This document shows, one piece after another, positions 47,540-57,115 of a stretch of DNA of 64,000 nt (within the stretch, counting starts at the first letter, position 1; every line of letters begins with the position of its first letter). The notes beneath the pieces were generated by a model. That model was not told the DNA's origin and ran no database searches. It saw nothing but the letters and a program-made list of their open reading frames with translations. Source of the DNA: Kitasatospora humi (lineage in GTDB: Bacteria; Actinomycetota; Actinomycetes; Streptomycetales; Streptomycetaceae); NCBI RefSeq assembly GCF_020907985.1, contig NZ_JAJJPA010000005.1, positions 186,001 to 250,000 on the forward strand, in the 5' to 3' direction. The position numbers were made by a program, and so were the translations under genes.

Positions 47540-49936
47540 GTGACGACCACCGACTCCGCCGATCCCGCCGCCCACCAGCGGGCCAGGTCCGCCCTGCTGG
47601 CCGATCCGGAGCTGACCGGGCAGGCCCGCCGCACCGCGCTGGCCCGGCTCACCGACGACTGGCTGGCCGCGCTCTTCGGGCAGGCCGGGCCGCCGCCCGG
47701 CACCGCGCTGGTCGCGGTCGGCGGCTACGGCCGCGGCGAGCTCTCGCCGCGCAGCGACCTGGACCTGGTGCTGCTGCACGACGGAGCCGCGGTCGGCGAA
47801 CTCGCCGAGCGGCTCTGGTACCCGATCTGGGACAGCGGGGTCCCACTGGACCACTCGGTGCGCAAGCTGTCCGAGGCCCGCTCGGTGGCCGCCGCCGACC
47901 TCAAGGCCCAACTCGGCCTGCTGGACGCCCGGCACCTGGCCGGCGACGCCGAGCTGACCGCGGCGCTGCGCTCGGCGGTGCTGGCCGACTGGCGGGCCAC
48001 CGCGGCCCGCCGGCTGCCCGAGCTGCGCGAACTCGGCCTGGCCCGGGCCGAGCGCCACGGTGAGCTGTCCTTCCTGCTGGAGCCGGACCTCAAGGAGGCC
48101 AGGGGCGGCCTGCGGGACGTGGTGGAACTGGACGCGATCGCCGCCTCCTGGCTGGCCGACGCCCCCCGCGAGGGGCTGGCCGCGGCCCGGCGGCGGCTCA
48201 GCGACGTGCGCGACGCGCTGCACCTGACCACCGGGCGGGCCACCGAGCGGCTCAGCCTCCATGACCAGGACCAGGTGGCCGCCGAGCTCGGGGTGTCGGA
48301 CGCCGACACGCTGCTGCGCGAGGTCTACCGGGCGGCTCGGACCATCGCCTACGCGGGCGAGGTGACCTGGCGGTCCGTGGACCGGCTGCTGGCCGCCCGC
48401 CGGTCGCGCGGCCGGCGCGCCCTGCTGCGCCCGTTCGGCGGTGGCACCCGGGTCGCGGCGGGGCGGGAGCCGCTGGCCGAGGGCGTGGTGGCGCAGGACG
48501 GCGAGGCGGTGCTGGCCCAGGCGGCCCGCCCGGCCGACGATCCGGTGCTGCCGCTGCGGGCCGCCGCCGCGGCCGCGCAGAACGGGCTGCCGGTCTCGCA
48601 CGCCACGGTGCGCCGGCTGGCCGCCGAGTGCCGGGCGCTGCCGGTGCCGTGGCCCACCGAGGCCCGCGAGCAGCTGGTCACCCTGCTCGGCGCGGGCCGG
48701 GCCTGCCTGCCGGTCTGGGAGGCGCTGGACGCGGAGGGGCTGGTCGACCGCCTGCTGCCGGACTGGGAGCGGGTGCGCTGCCGGCCGCAGCGCAACGCGG
48801 TGCACACCTGGACGGTGGACCGGCACCTGGTGGAGACGGCGGTGCGGGCGGCCGCGCTGACCCGCCGGGTGGCGCGGCCCGACCTGCTGCTGGTGGCGGC
48901 ACTGCTGCACGACATCGGCAAGGGCCGGCCGGGCGACCACTCGGAGGCGGGCGAGGTGATCGTGCGCGGGCTGGCCGCCCGGATGGGCTTCGACCACGAC
49001 GACACCCAGACCCTGGCGCTGCTGGTCCGGCACCACCTGACCCTGGTGGACACCGCCACCCGGCGGGATCCGGACGACCCGGCGACCGTGGAGCTGATCG
49101 CCAAGACGGTGGGCACCGCGACCCATCTGGAGCTGCTGCACGCCCTCACCGAGGCGGACGCGCTGGCCACCGGCCCGGCCGCGTGGAGCGCCTGGCGGGC
49201 CTCGCTGGTGTCCGGGCTGGTGCGGCGGGTGGCCGCGGTGCTGGCGGGCGCGGAGCCCGACCGGCCCGCCGCTGCCGTCCGCGTGGCCGAGGAGCGGCTG
49301 GCGGTGGAGGCGGCCACGACCGGGGAGCCGGCGCTGCTGCTGCGGGCCGAGCACGATCCCTCGGCCGACGAGCCGATGGGGGTGGAGCTGGCGCTGGCGC
49401 TGCCGGAGCGGCCCGGACTGCTGGGCACCGTCTCCGGCGTGCTGGCGCTGAACCGGCTGACGGTCCGGTCGCTGAACCTGTGCGAGCTGGACCCGGTCGG
49501 CGCCGGCCCGGTGCTGCTGCTCTCCTGGCGGGTGGCGGCCGAGTTCGGCGAGCTGCCGGCGGTGGACCGGCTCCGCTCCGACCTGCGCCGGGCGCTGGAC
49601 GGTTCGCTGGACACCGGCCGCCGGCTGGCCGAGCGGGACGCCGCCGCGCCGCGCCGGCGCGGCATCACCCCGCCGCCGCCGGTGGTCACGGTGGCCCCCG
49701 GCGGCGCCTCGGCCACCGCGACGGTGCTGGAGGTGCGGGCGCACGACGCGCCGGGGCTGCTGCACCGGATCGGCCGGGCGCTGGACGCGGCCGGCGCCCG
49801 GGTGCGCACCGCGCACGTCAGCACGCTCGGCGCGGACGCGGTGGACGCCTTCTACCTGACCGACGAGGACGGCCGGCCGCTGGCGCCGGACGCCGCCGCG
49901 GCCCTCGCCGAACGGGTGCAGCAGGCCTTGCGCTGA
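47540..49936 (+). CDS. glnD: PII nucleotidyltransferase GlnD
   Basis: A 798-residue bifunctional enzyme that in Streptomyces adenylylates and de-adenylylates GlnK. The nucleotidyltransferase site is VGGYGRGELSPRSDLDLVLL (about residues 55-75), a central HD domain has LLHDIGKG (about 456) and HHLTLVD, and two C-terminal ACT domains sense glutamine (LALPERPGLLGTVSG and VRAHDAPGLLHRIGR). GTG at 47540 follows GGAGG. Third gene of the nitrogen operon. Confidence 0.95.
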   Translation: MTTTDSADPAAHQRARSALLADPELTGQARRTALARLTDDWLAALFGQAGPPPGTALVAVGGYGRGELSPRSDLDLVLLHDGAAVGELAERLWYPIWDSGVPLDHSVRKLSEARSVAAADLKAQLGLLDARHLAGDAELTAALRSAVLADWRATAARRLPELRELGLARAERHGELSFLLEPDLKEARGGLRDVVELDAIAASWLADAPREGLAAARRRLSDVRDALHLTTGRATERLSLHDQDQVAAELGVSDADTLLREVYRAARTIAYAGEVTWRSVDRLLAARRSRGRRALLRPFGGGTRVAAGREPLAEGVVAQDGEAVLAQAARPADDPVLPLRAAAAAAQNGLPVSHATVRRLAAECRALPVPWPTEAREQLVTLLGAGRACLPVWEALDAEGLVDRLLPDWERVRCRPQRNAVHTWTVDRHLVETAVRAAALTRRVARPDLLLVAALLHDIGKGRPGDHSEAGEVIVRGLAARMGFDHDDTQTLALLVRHHLTLVDTATRRDPDDPATVELIAKTVGTATHLELLHALTEADALATGPAAWSAWRASLVSGLVRRVAAVLAGAEPDRPAAAVRVAEERLAVEAATTGEPALLLRAEHDPSADEPMGVELALALPERPGLLGTVSGVLALNRLTVRSLNLCELDPVGAGPVLLLSWRVAAEFGELPAVDRLRSDLRRALDGSLDTGRRLAERDAAAPRRRGITPPPPVVTVAPGGASATATVLEVRAHDAPGLLHRIGRALDAAGARVRTAHVSTLGADAVDAFYLTDEDGRPLAPDAAAALAERVQQALR

Positions 49937-49941
49937 CCGGG

Positions 49942-49971
49942 TTGGGGTCCTTTGCGGACGGGGCGGATACC
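49942..49971 (+). promoter_or_regulatory. Candidate ffh promoter
   Basis: TTGGGG (49942-49947), 18 bases, then GATACC (49966-49971), about 55 bases before the ffh GTG. Confidence 0.4.
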
Positions 49972-50024
49972 CTGGTGGGCGACGACCGTACCCATACCGA
50001 TGCCGCAAGGGACCCGCGACCGAC

Positions 50025-51584
50025 GTGTTCGACACTCTTTCCGACCGCCTCGCAGCGACGTTCAAGAACCTGAGGGGCAAGGGCCGCCTCAGCGAGGCGG
50101 ACATCGACGCCACCGCCCGGGAGATCCGGATCGCGCTGCTGGAGGCGGACGTCGCGCTGCCGGTGGTGCGGGCCTTCATCAAGCAGGTCAAGGACCGCGC
50201 GCTCGGCTCCGAGGTGTCCGGCGCGCTCAACCCGGCCCAGCAGATCATCAAGATCGTCAACGAGGAGCTCATCAACATCCTCGGTGGCGAGACCCGCCGA
50301 CTGCGGTACGCCAAGACCGGCCCCACCGTCATCATGCTGGCCGGTCTGCAGGGTGCCGGTAAGACCACCCTGGCCGGCAAGCTCGGCCACTGGCTGAAGA
50401 AGCAGAAGCACACCCCGCTGCTGGTCGCCTGCGACCTGCAGCGCCCCAACGCCGTCAACCAGCTGAACATCGTGGCCGAGCGCGCCGGGGTGGCGTTCTA
50501 CGGCCCCCAGCCGGGCAACGGCGTGGGCGACCCGGTCCAGGTGGCGCGCGACTCGATCGAGTACGCCAAGCAGAAGCAGTACGACGTCGTCATCGTCGAC
50601 ACCGCGGGCCGCCTCGGCATCGACGCCGAGCTGATGCAGCAGGCAGCCGACATCCGTGCCGCGGTCGACCCCGACGAAGTCCTCTTCGTGCTCGACGCGA
50701 TGGTCGGTCAGGACGCGGTCACCACCGCGCAGGCCTTCCTCGAGGGCGTCGACTTCACCGGCGTGGTGCTCTCCAAGCTGGACGGCGACGCCCGTGGTGG
50801 TGCCGCGCTCTCGGTGGCGCACGTCACCGGCCGGCAGATCATGTTCGCCTCCAACGGTGAGAAGGTCGACGACTTCGACGCCTTCCACCCGGACCGGATG
50901 GCCTCCCGGATCCTCGGCATGGGCGACGTGCTGTCGCTGATCGAGAAGGCCGAGCAGACCTTCTCGCAGGCCGAGGCCGAGAAGATGGCCGCCAAGCTGC
51001 GCGGCGGCCCGAAGGCCTTCACCCTGGACGACTTCCTGTCCCAGCTGGAGCAGGTCCAGAAGATGGGCTCGATCTCCAAGCTGCTCGGCATGCTCCCGGG
51101 CATGGGCCAGATCCGCGAGCAGATCAACAACATCGACGACAAGGACGTCAACCGGGTCGGCGCGATCATCAAGTCGATGACCCCGCTCGAGCGGACCGAG
51201 CCGGAGATCATCAACGGCTCCCGCCGGGCCCGGATCGCCAAGGGCGCCGGCGTGGGCGTCGGCGAGGTCAAGAACCTGGTCGAGCGGTTCTTCGACGCCC
51301 GCAAGATGATGTCCGCGATGGCCTCCGGCAAGGGCGTGCCCGGCATGCCGGGGATCCCCGGCATGGGCGGCGGCGGCAAGAAGTCCGCCAAGAAGTCCCC
51401 GCAGGCCAAGGGCAAGCGCAAGTCCGGCAACCCGCTCAAGCGCGCCCAGCAGGAGCAGGAGGCCGCGGCCCGCAAGGCACTGGGCCCCGGCGCCGGCGCG
51501 GAGCCGGGCGGTGCCTTCGGCCTGGGCGCGGGCAACGGTCCGGCCGACTTCGAACTGCCCAAGGAGATCAAGGACCTGCTGTAG
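50025..51584 (+). CDS. ffh: Signal recognition particle protein Ffh
   Basis: A 519-residue SRP54 GTPase that targets membrane proteins with the SRP RNA. The N domain comes first, then G-domain P-loop LAGLQGAGKTTLAGKL, DTAGRL and SKLDGDARGG, then the Met-rich M domain (about 325-430) with the MGSISKLLGMLPGMGQ loop and SRRARIAKGAG RNA-binding helix. A Gly/Lys-rich tail ends the protein. GTG start at 50025. Confidence 0.97.
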   Translation: MFDTLSDRLAATFKNLRGKGRLSEADIDATAREIRIALLEADVALPVVRAFIKQVKDRALGSEVSGALNPAQQIIKIVNEELINILGGETRRLRYAKTGPTVIMLAGLQGAGKTTLAGKLGHWLKKQKHTPLLVACDLQRPNAVNQLNIVAERAGVAFYGPQPGNGVGDPVQVARDSIEYAKQKQYDVVIVDTAGRLGIDAELMQQAADIRAAVDPDEVLFVLDAMVGQDAVTTAQAFLEGVDFTGVVLSKLDGDARGGAALSVAHVTGRQIMFASNGEKVDDFDAFHPDRMASRILGMGDVLSLIEKAEQTFSQAEAEKMAAKLRGGPKAFTLDDFLSQLEQVQKMGSISKLLGMLPGMGQIREQINNIDDKDVNRVGAIIKSMTPLERTEPEIINGSRRARIAKGAGVGVGEVKNLVERFFDARKMMSAMASGKGVPGMPGIPGMGGGGKKSAKKSPQAKGKRKSGNPLKRAQQEQEAAARKALGPGAGAEPGGAFGLGAGNGPADFELPKEIKDLL

Positions 51585-51600
51585 GTCCGCCAGCCGTCAC

Positions 51601-51630
51601 GATGGCCCGTCAGCGAGCTGACGGGCCATC
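51601..51630 (+). terminator. Terminator after ffh
   Basis: GATGGCCCGTCAG and its exact complement, 13-bp stem with a CGAG loop, 16 bases after the ffh stop. Confidence 0.85.
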
Positions 51631-51651
51631 GGCATGCTCCATGATGTTCGA

Positions 51652-52188
51652 ATGAGCCGAGTGACCATCCGCCCGCCCAGGGCCTGTGACGTCCAGCAGT
51701 ACGCCGACGCGGTGCGCCGGTCGGCCGCCCACATCGGGCAGTGGAACCCGGTGGAGCCGGACGGACTGCCGGACCTGTTGCAGCGTCAGGGTCCCGGACT
51801 GCGCACCTTCCTGATCATCGACAAGGAGGACGGCGGGTTCGTCGGCAAGTGCAACGTCTCCAACATCGTGATGGGCCGCTTCTGCAACGCCGCCCTCGGC
51901 TACGACAGCTACCTGCCGTACGCGGGCACCGGCAGGATGACCGAGGGGATGCGGCTGGTGGTGGACCGCTGCTTCGCCGACCAGTCGGCCGGCGGGCTGG
52001 GGCTGCACCGGCTGGAGATCAGCGTGCAGCCGGAGAACGAGCGGTCGATCGCGCTGGCCCGTCGGCTGGGCTTCCGGCACGAGGGCTTCACCCCGCGGAT
52101 GCTCTTCCTGGACGGCGCCTGGCGCGACCACGAGCGGTTCGCGCTGACCGCGGAGGAGTGGCAGCCGCTGGGGGTCCAGGAGGAGTAG
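51652..52188 (+). CDS. GNAT-family N-acetyltransferase (RimJ/RimL-like)
   Basis: A 178-residue acetyltransferase of the type that modifies protein N-termini or small amines. The RimJ/L pattern is visible: VTIRPPRACDVQQYADAV, GFVGKCNVSNIVMG, GYDSYLPYAGTGRMTEGM and the acetyl-CoA region ending VQPENERSIALARRLGFRHEG. ATG at 51652 is preferred; an in-frame ATG at 51634 would add six residues. Substrate unknown. Confidence 0.88.
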   Translation: MSRVTIRPPRACDVQQYADAVRRSAAHIGQWNPVEPDGLPDLLQRQGPGLRTFLIIDKEDGGFVGKCNVSNIVMGRFCNAALGYDSYLPYAGTGRMTEGMRLVVDRCFADQSAGGLGLHRLEISVQPENERSIALARRLGFRHEGFTPRMLFLDGAWRDHERFALTAEEWQPLGVQEE

Positions 52189-52328
52189 CGGCGGGGCGGC
52201 GTCGCCGATGGGGTGTCGGTCCTCCGATCCGACTCGCCGCCCCGCCGCCCCCCGCGCCGCACGGGTGCCCGGCGGCTGGACCCCTGCGCCCGGCGGATGA
52301 CCCGAACGCGTGACGGCGGTGGCAGTGG

Positions 52329-53099
52329 TCAGCCGCGCGCAGCGAGCACGAAACGCGCGCCCACCGGCAGCCAGACCGAGCCGTCCGAACGGGTGAACGG
52401 ATGCAGTGCCTCGGTCAGCTCCTTGGCCACCGGCAGCTCGCCCGCGAAGCCGACGGCCGCGTCGTACCAGCCGGTGGAGAGCAGCCCGCGCACCGCGCTG
52501 TCCAGGTCCGGGTAGCCGAACGGGCAGTCGGCGCGGCCGCGGCCGACCAGGCGCAGACCGGTCGCGGTGGCCAGCGCCTCCGGATCGCCGACCGGATCCA
52601 GCGGGTCCGCCACCCGGACCCCACCGGCCCGCCGCCGGGCCGGCGCCAGCACCGCGGCCGCGTGCCCGGTGGCGACCGGGTCCAGGCCGGCCAGCACCAG
52701 CACCCCGCCGGGCAGCGCGAGGGACAGCGCCTCGCGGACCGTGCGGCGCGGGTCGGGGCCCAGCCGCAGCGGCTCGAACAGGGTGACCACGCCGTGCGCC
52801 GTCCGGGTGGTGCCGGGGTACGCCGCCACCGGCAGCCGACGGGCCCTGGCCAGCTCGCGCAGCGGCTCGTCCGGCTCCAGGCCGGCCACCTGGGCGCCGC
52901 GGGCCGCGGCCAGCAGCAGGGCCAGCCCGGAGCGGCAGCCCAGGCCCAGCAGGCTGGTGGCCGGGCCGACCCCCAGCTGCTCGTGCACCGCCTCGTAGAG
53001 CGGCACCAGGGTGCGCTCCTGGATCTCGGCCCAGTCGCGGGCCGACGAGCCGGGTCGGGACCTGGACGGGTCCAGGGCGGTACCGTGCGCCACAGCCAT
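52329..53099 (-). CDS. SAM-dependent methyltransferase
   Basis: A 256-residue class I methyltransferase. The SAM-binding motif is ATSLLGLGCRSGLALLLAAARGAQVAGLEPD (residues about 46-76), though the usual glycine-rich GxGxG reads LGLGCRSG. HGVVTLFEPL is the motif-II-like region. The substrate cannot be predicted. ATG at 53099 has GGAGG at eight bases. Convergent with the acetyltransferase, divergent from proS. Confidence 0.82.
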   Translation of the reverse strand: MAVAHGTALDPSRSRPGSSARDWAEIQERTLVPLYEAVHEQLGVGPATSLLGLGCRSGLALLLAAARGAQVAGLEPDEPLRELARARRLPVAAYPGTTRTAHGVVTLFEPLRLGPDPRRTVREALSLALPGGVLVLAGLDPVATGHAAAVLAPARRRAGGVRVADPLDPVGDPEALATATGLRLVGRGRADCPFGYPDLDSAVRGLLSTGWYDAAVGFAGELPVAKELTEALHPFTRSDGSVWLPVGARFVLAARG

Positions 53100-53281
53100 C
53101 TGGCGGGCCTCCCATCGGGTAGGTGTGAGCCGAACTTCCCCAGTCGTGCGCCCTCGCTCTAGCGAACCGCCGTGCGGCCGCCGCGTCCAGAGGAGCGCGC
53201 CGGGCCGTCGGTACTCCGGTGTGCGCCAGGGTGCGGATATCGATTCACGCTCCGAGCGCCCCACCCCGTACGATTCGGCGC

Positions 53282-54694
53282 ATGGCTAAGGCTCCCGTTC
53301 TCACCCCCCAGGCGGACGACTTCCCGCGCTGGTACCAGGATCTGATCAACAAGGCCGAGCTGGCCGACAACGGTCCGGTGCGCGGCACCATGGTCATCCG
53401 ACCGTACGGCTACGGCCTGTGGGAGCGGATGCAGCAGGAGCTGGACGGGCGGATCAAGAAGGCCGGCGCGCAGAACGCCTACTTCCCGATGTTCATCCCG
53501 CAGCACTACCTGACCAAGGAAGCCGAGCACGTGGAGGGCTTCGCCCCCGAGCTCGCGGTGGTCACCCACGGCGGCGGCAAGGACCTGGAGGAGCCGGTCG
53601 TGGTCCGGCCGACCTCCGAGACGATCATCAACGAGTACTTCGCCAAGTGGGTGCAGAGCCACCGCGACCTGCCGCTGCTGATCAACCAGTGGGCCAACGT
53701 GGTCCGTTGGGAGCTGCGCCCGCGGGTCTTCCTGCGCACCACCGAGTTCCTCTGGCAGGAGGGGCACACCGCCCACGCCAGCTACGAGGACGCCCGCGAC
53801 TACGCCTCGATGATCCACACCGACGTCTACGGCGACTTCATGACCAACGTCCTGGGCATCGACGTGGTGCTGGGCCGCAAGACCGTCAAGGAGCGGTTCG
53901 CCGGCGCCATCAACACCCTCACCCTGGAGGGCATGATGGGCGACGGCAAGGCGCTGCAGATGGGCACCAGCCACGAGCTGGGCCAGAACTTCGCCAAGGC
54001 GTTCAACACCACCTACCAGCTCCAGGGCGCCGAGCGCGAGTACGTCTGGCAGACCTCCTGGGGCGTCTCCACCCGCATGGTCGGCGGCCTGATCATGTCG
54101 CACGGCGACGACAACGGCCTGCGGGTGCCGCCGCGGCTGGCCGCCGTGCAGGCCGTGGTGCTGGCCATCAAGGGCGACGACGCGGTGATCGCCAAGGTCC
54201 GCGAGATCGGCGCCCGGCTGGAGGCGGCCGGCATCCGCACCGTGGTGGACGACCGCACCGACACCCCGTTCGGCCGCCGCGCGGTGGACTGGGAGCTCAA
54301 GGGCGTGCCGCTGCGCATCGAGGTCGGCCCGCGCGACCTGGAGGCCGGCACCGCGATGCTGGCCCGCCGGATCCCGGGCGGCAAGGAGCCGGTGTCGATC
54401 GACGCCCTGGCCGCGCTGCTGCCCGGCATCCTGGAGGAGGACCAGGCGCTGCTGCTGCGCCAGTCCCGGGAGCGCCGCGAGGCCCGCACGGTGGACGTCA
54501 AGACCATCGACGAGTGCGTCGAGGCCGCGGCCACCGGCTGGGGCCGGATCTCCTGGGCCGACCTCGGTCCGGAGGGCGAGGCCAAGCTGGCCGAGCAGGG
54601 CGTGTCGGTGCGCTGCCTGGTCGCCGCCGACGGCTCGGTGCCGACCTCCTACGACCAGGACGGCAATATCGCGATTGTCGCGCGCGCGTACTGA
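53282..54694 (+). CDS. proS: Proline--tRNA ligase (archaeal/eukaryotic type, no editing domain)
   Basis: A 470-residue class II prolyl-tRNA synthetase. It shows RGTMVIRPYGYGLWERMQ, the class II motif 2 RPTSETIINEYFAKWVQSHR, and motif 3 in QAVVLAIKGD. It lacks the large insertion (editing) domain of the common bacterial ProS, and it ends in a short C-terminal domain finishing NIAIVARAY, typical of the ProS type 3 subfamily. It is monocistronic between ffh and rpsP. Streptomyces usually has a bacterial-type ProS elsewhere, so this may be a second enzyme. Confidence 0.95.
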   Translation: MAKAPVLTPQADDFPRWYQDLINKAELADNGPVRGTMVIRPYGYGLWERMQQELDGRIKKAGAQNAYFPMFIPQHYLTKEAEHVEGFAPELAVVTHGGGKDLEEPVVVRPTSETIINEYFAKWVQSHRDLPLLINQWANVVRWELRPRVFLRTTEFLWQEGHTAHASYEDARDYASMIHTDVYGDFMTNVLGIDVVLGRKTVKERFAGAINTLTLEGMMGDGKALQMGTSHELGQNFAKAFNTTYQLQGAEREYVWQTSWGVSTRMVGGLIMSHGDDNGLRVPPRLAAVQAVVLAIKGDDAVIAKVREIGARLEAAGIRTVVDDRTDTPFGRRAVDWELKGVPLRIEVGPRDLEAGTAMLARRIPGGKEPVSIDALAALLPGILEEDQALLLRQSRERREARTVDVKTIDECVEAAATGWGRISWADLGPEGEAKLAEQGVSVRCLVAADGSVPTSYDQDGNIAIVARAY

Positions 54695-54760
54695 ATAGGT
54701 GACGGTGTCCCGTCTACTGGCCAGTCAGCTCCCAGTGCGGCCGAACTAGCGGTACGGTGT

Positions 54761-54801
54761 ACGGCCCGTGGCCCTGTCAAAAAGTACGGGGCCCGGGCCG
54801 T
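54761..54801 (+). terminator. Probable terminator after proS
   Basis: ACGGCCCGTGGCCC pairs imperfectly with GGGGCCCGGGCCGT across a 12-base A-rich loop, 66 bases after the stop. The rest of this 310-base gap (54695-55004) shows nothing else clear. Confidence 0.5.
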
Positions 54802-55004
54802 CAAGCGGGCACGGCACCTGCTGTGCCCGGGATTCGGCCGCCCCGGCGAATGATCGACGGGTGCAGAAACCGGAGGGGGTTGGTCTTGCGTCAGAATTCG
54901 AATGCTCAGTACGGGCACCGTCACGCCCGGCTGGGAGTTTCCGGGGAAATGCCCGCAGGCTCCCAGGAATGGAACGTCGGAACCGATTCCCTCGTTGGTA
55001 TAGC

Positions 55005-55592
55005 GTGAGCACGACACAGCCTCTCGTCCTCGCGGCCGAACTGGCCGCCGCCTGGAGCGACATCCAGGCCCATCACCGAGACCTGCCCGACCTCGCCTCG
55101 CCCGAGGCGCTGATCGGCGAGTCGTCGTCGGCCTGCGGCACCACGCTCGGCTTCGAGCGGCTGCTGCACGAGGCCGCCCACGGACTGGCCGCCGCCCGCG
55201 AGATCCGGGACACCTCCCGGGCCGGGCGCTACCACAACCGTCGATTCCTCCTGCTCGCCTCCGAGTTGGGCCTGGCCCACCCGGTGGAGCCGCATGCCAG
55301 CAGCGGCTTCTCCCAGGTGACCATGCTCGCCGAGACCCAGGAGCGCTACGCCGCCACCATCGAGCGGCTGGAGCGCGCCCTCGGCGCCCACCAGCAGGCC
55401 GTCGCCGGCTCCGCCGACGGCGGGGCGCTGCGCACCTTCCGGGGCCCGGCCGCGCGGCACGGCTCCTCGGGCGGGGGCGTCCGGGTCAAGGCCGTCTGCG
55501 GCTGCGGGCGCAACGTCCGGGTGGTGCCGTCGGTGCTGGCCCAGGCGTCGATCGTCTGCGGCGCCTGCCAGCAGCCCTTCAAGATCGCGTAA
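55005..55592 (+). CDS. Putative SprT-like metallopeptidase
   Basis: A 195-residue protein with a zinc-protease motif HEAAH at residues 55-59, in [14 protein letters not shown], and a C-terminal zinc-ribbon-like pair (CGCG and CGAC). This design resembles SprT/Wss1-type proteases, some of which act on DNA-protein crosslinks. GTG at 55005 is the start; the frame extends upstream without a ribosome site. It precedes rpsP. Function is inferred from the motif only. Confidence 0.72.
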   Translation: MSTTQPLVLAAELAAAWSDIQAHHRDLPDLASPEALIGESSSACGTTLGFERLLHEAAHGLAAAREIRDTSRAGRYHNRRFLLLASELGLAHPVEPHASSGFSQVTMLAETQERYAATIERLERALGAHQQAVAGSADGGALRTFRGPAARHGSSGGGVRVKAVCGCGRNVRVVPSVLAQASIVCGACQQPFKIA

Positions 55593-55666
55593 GCGCTCGA
55601 CCGTCCCGCGCGCCGTGCTCCCGGCCGGGCCCAGGGCCCCGGTCGGGGGAGGCGCGCGCGATGTGG

Positions 55667-55718
55667 CACAATCGATAGCTGATACCCGACAGCCGAGGAC
55701 CCTCTCTCCTCGCGGCTG
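55667..55718 (+). promoter_or_regulatory. rpsP promoter element and leader hairpin
   Basis: CACAAT (55667-55672) is a -10-like element without a good -35. Downstream, CAGCCGAGGA and TCCTCGCGGCTG (55690-55718) form a bulged hairpin in the leader, a candidate control element for S16. The GTG lies about 80 bases further on. Confidence 0.4.
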
Positions 55719-55800
55719 GCGTGTCACCGGAACGGCCGGCCCCGCTGCCCCACGCGGCGCACGGTCGCTCACCCACGTCAACTCCAGGAGAATCGCTCCC

Positions 55801-56226
55801 GTGGCAGTCAAGATCAAGCTCAAGCGTCTCGGCAAGATCCGCTCCCCGCACTACCGCATCGTCGTCGCCGACTCGCGCACCAAGCGCGACGGCCGTGCGA
55901 TCGAGGAGATCGGCATCTACCAGCCGACCTACAACCCCTCGAAGATCCAGGTCGACGGCGACCGCGCCCAGTACTGGCTGTCCGTCGGCGCCCAGCCGAC
56001 CGAGCCGGTCCTGGCCATCCTCAAGCTGACCGGCGACTGGCAGAAGTTCAAGGGCCTGCCGGCTCCGGAGCCGCTGAAGGTCGCCGAGCCGAAGACCGAG
56101 GACTTCTCGCACCTCTTCGCCAAGGCCGTCGCCGGCTTCGAGGACGCCACCACCGGCGTCGCCATCACCCCGAAGGCCAAGAAGTCGGACAAGGTCGAGG
56201 CTGACGCCGAGACCACCGAGGCCTGA
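55801..56226 (+). CDS. rpsP: 30S ribosomal protein S16
   Basis: A 141-residue S16. The conserved [24 protein letters not shown] start and GIYQPTYNP are followed by a C-terminal extension rich in Lys/Glu/Ala, common in actinobacteria. GTG at 55801 follows AGGAGA. First gene of the rpsP-khpA-rimM-trmD operon. Confidence 0.97.
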   Translation: MAVKIKLKRLGKIRSPHYRIVVADSRTKRDGRAIEEIGIYQPTYNPSKIQVDGDRAQYWLSVGAQPTEPVLAILKLTGDWQKFKGLPAPEPLKVAEPKTEDFSHLFAKAVAGFEDATTGVAITPKAKKSDKVEADAETTEA

Positions 56227-56228
56227 TC

Positions 56229-56468
56229 GTGATCGAGGACGCCCTGGACCACTTGGTGAAGGGCATCGTCGAGCACCCCGACGACGTGCAGGTGCGCTCG
56301 CGCAACCTGCGCCGCGGGAACACCATCGAGGTGCGGGTGCACCCCGATGACCTCGGCAAGGTGATCGGTCGCGGCGGTCGGACCGCCCGGGCGCTGCGCA
56401 CCGTGGTGGGCGCGCTGGGCGGCCGCAACGTCCGCGTCGACCTGGTCGACGTGGACAACCTCCGCTGA
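56229..56468 (+). CDS. khpA: KH-domain RNA-binding protein KhpA
   Basis: A 79-residue single KH-domain protein. The GXXG RNA-binding loop is IGRGGR, in [19 protein letters not shown]. It pairs with KhpB in other Gram-positives. GTG starts two bases after the rpsP stop. Confidence 0.95.
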   Translation: MIEDALDHLVKGIVEHPDDVQVRSRNLRRGNTIEVRVHPDDLGKVIGRGGRTARALRTVVGALGGRNVRVDLVDVDNLR

Positions 56469-56487
56469 CGGTCACCACCGTTGCTCG

Positions 56488-56522
56488 GAACGGCCGGGAC
56501 GCCTCGCGCGTCCCGGCCGTTC
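56488..56522 (+). terminator. Strong hairpin inside the rpsP operon (khpA-rimM)
   Basis: A perfect 15-bp stem (GAACGGCCGGGACGC and complement) with a CTCGC loop, between khpA and rimM. Terminator-grade, so expression of rimM-trmD may be attenuated or start separately. Confidence 0.75.
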
Positions 56523-56566
56523 GCCGTTCTCAGCCAGATCCAGTAGCAAGATTCAGGAGTGGAACC

Positions 56567-57115
56567 GTGCAGCTCGTCGTCGGCCGGATCGGCCGCGCCC
56601 ACGGCATCCGGGGGGACGTCTTCGTCGAGGTCCGCACCGATGAGCCGGAACTGCGGCTCGGCCCGGGGGCGGTGCTGCTCACCGACCCCGCCGCCGTCGG
56701 CCCGCTGACCGTGGAGTCCGGCAAGGTGCACAGCGGCAAGCTGCTGATCCGGTTCGCCGGGATCAAGGACCGCACCGCCGCCGAGGCACTGCGCAACACC
56801 ATGCTGATCGCCGAGGTCGACCCGGACGAGCGTCCGGAGGACGAGGACGAGTACTACGACCACCAGCTCATCGGCCTGGACGTGGTGCTGACCGACGGCA
56901 CCCCGGTCGGCGAGCTCACCGAGGTGGTCCACCTGCCCTACCAGGACCTGCTGACCGTCAAGCGCCCGGACGGCAGCGAGGCGCTGGTGCCGTTCGTCAG
57001 CGAGCTGGTGCCCGAGATCGACCTGGAGAACCAGCGCTGCGTGATCGACCCGCCGCCGGGGCTGCTCGACCCCGCCGAGGCCGAGGTCGACGGCGGCCCG
57101 GAGCAGGACCGATGA
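56567..57115 (+). CDS. rimM: 16S rRNA processing protein RimM
   Basis: A 182-residue ribosome maturation factor binding S19. It shows [17 protein letters not shown], the N-terminal domain, then the PRC-barrel region ([34 protein letters not shown]). GTG at 56567 has GGAG upstream. The stop overlaps trmD. Confidence 0.95.
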   Translation: MQLVVGRIGRAHGIRGDVFVEVRTDEPELRLGPGAVLLTDPAAVGPLTVESGKVHSGKLLIRFAGIKDRTAAEALRNTMLIAEVDPDERPEDEDEYYDHQLIGLDVVLTDGTPVGELTEVVHLPYQDLLTVKRPDGSEALVPFVSELVPEIDLENQRCVIDPPPGLLDPAEAEVDGGPEQDR

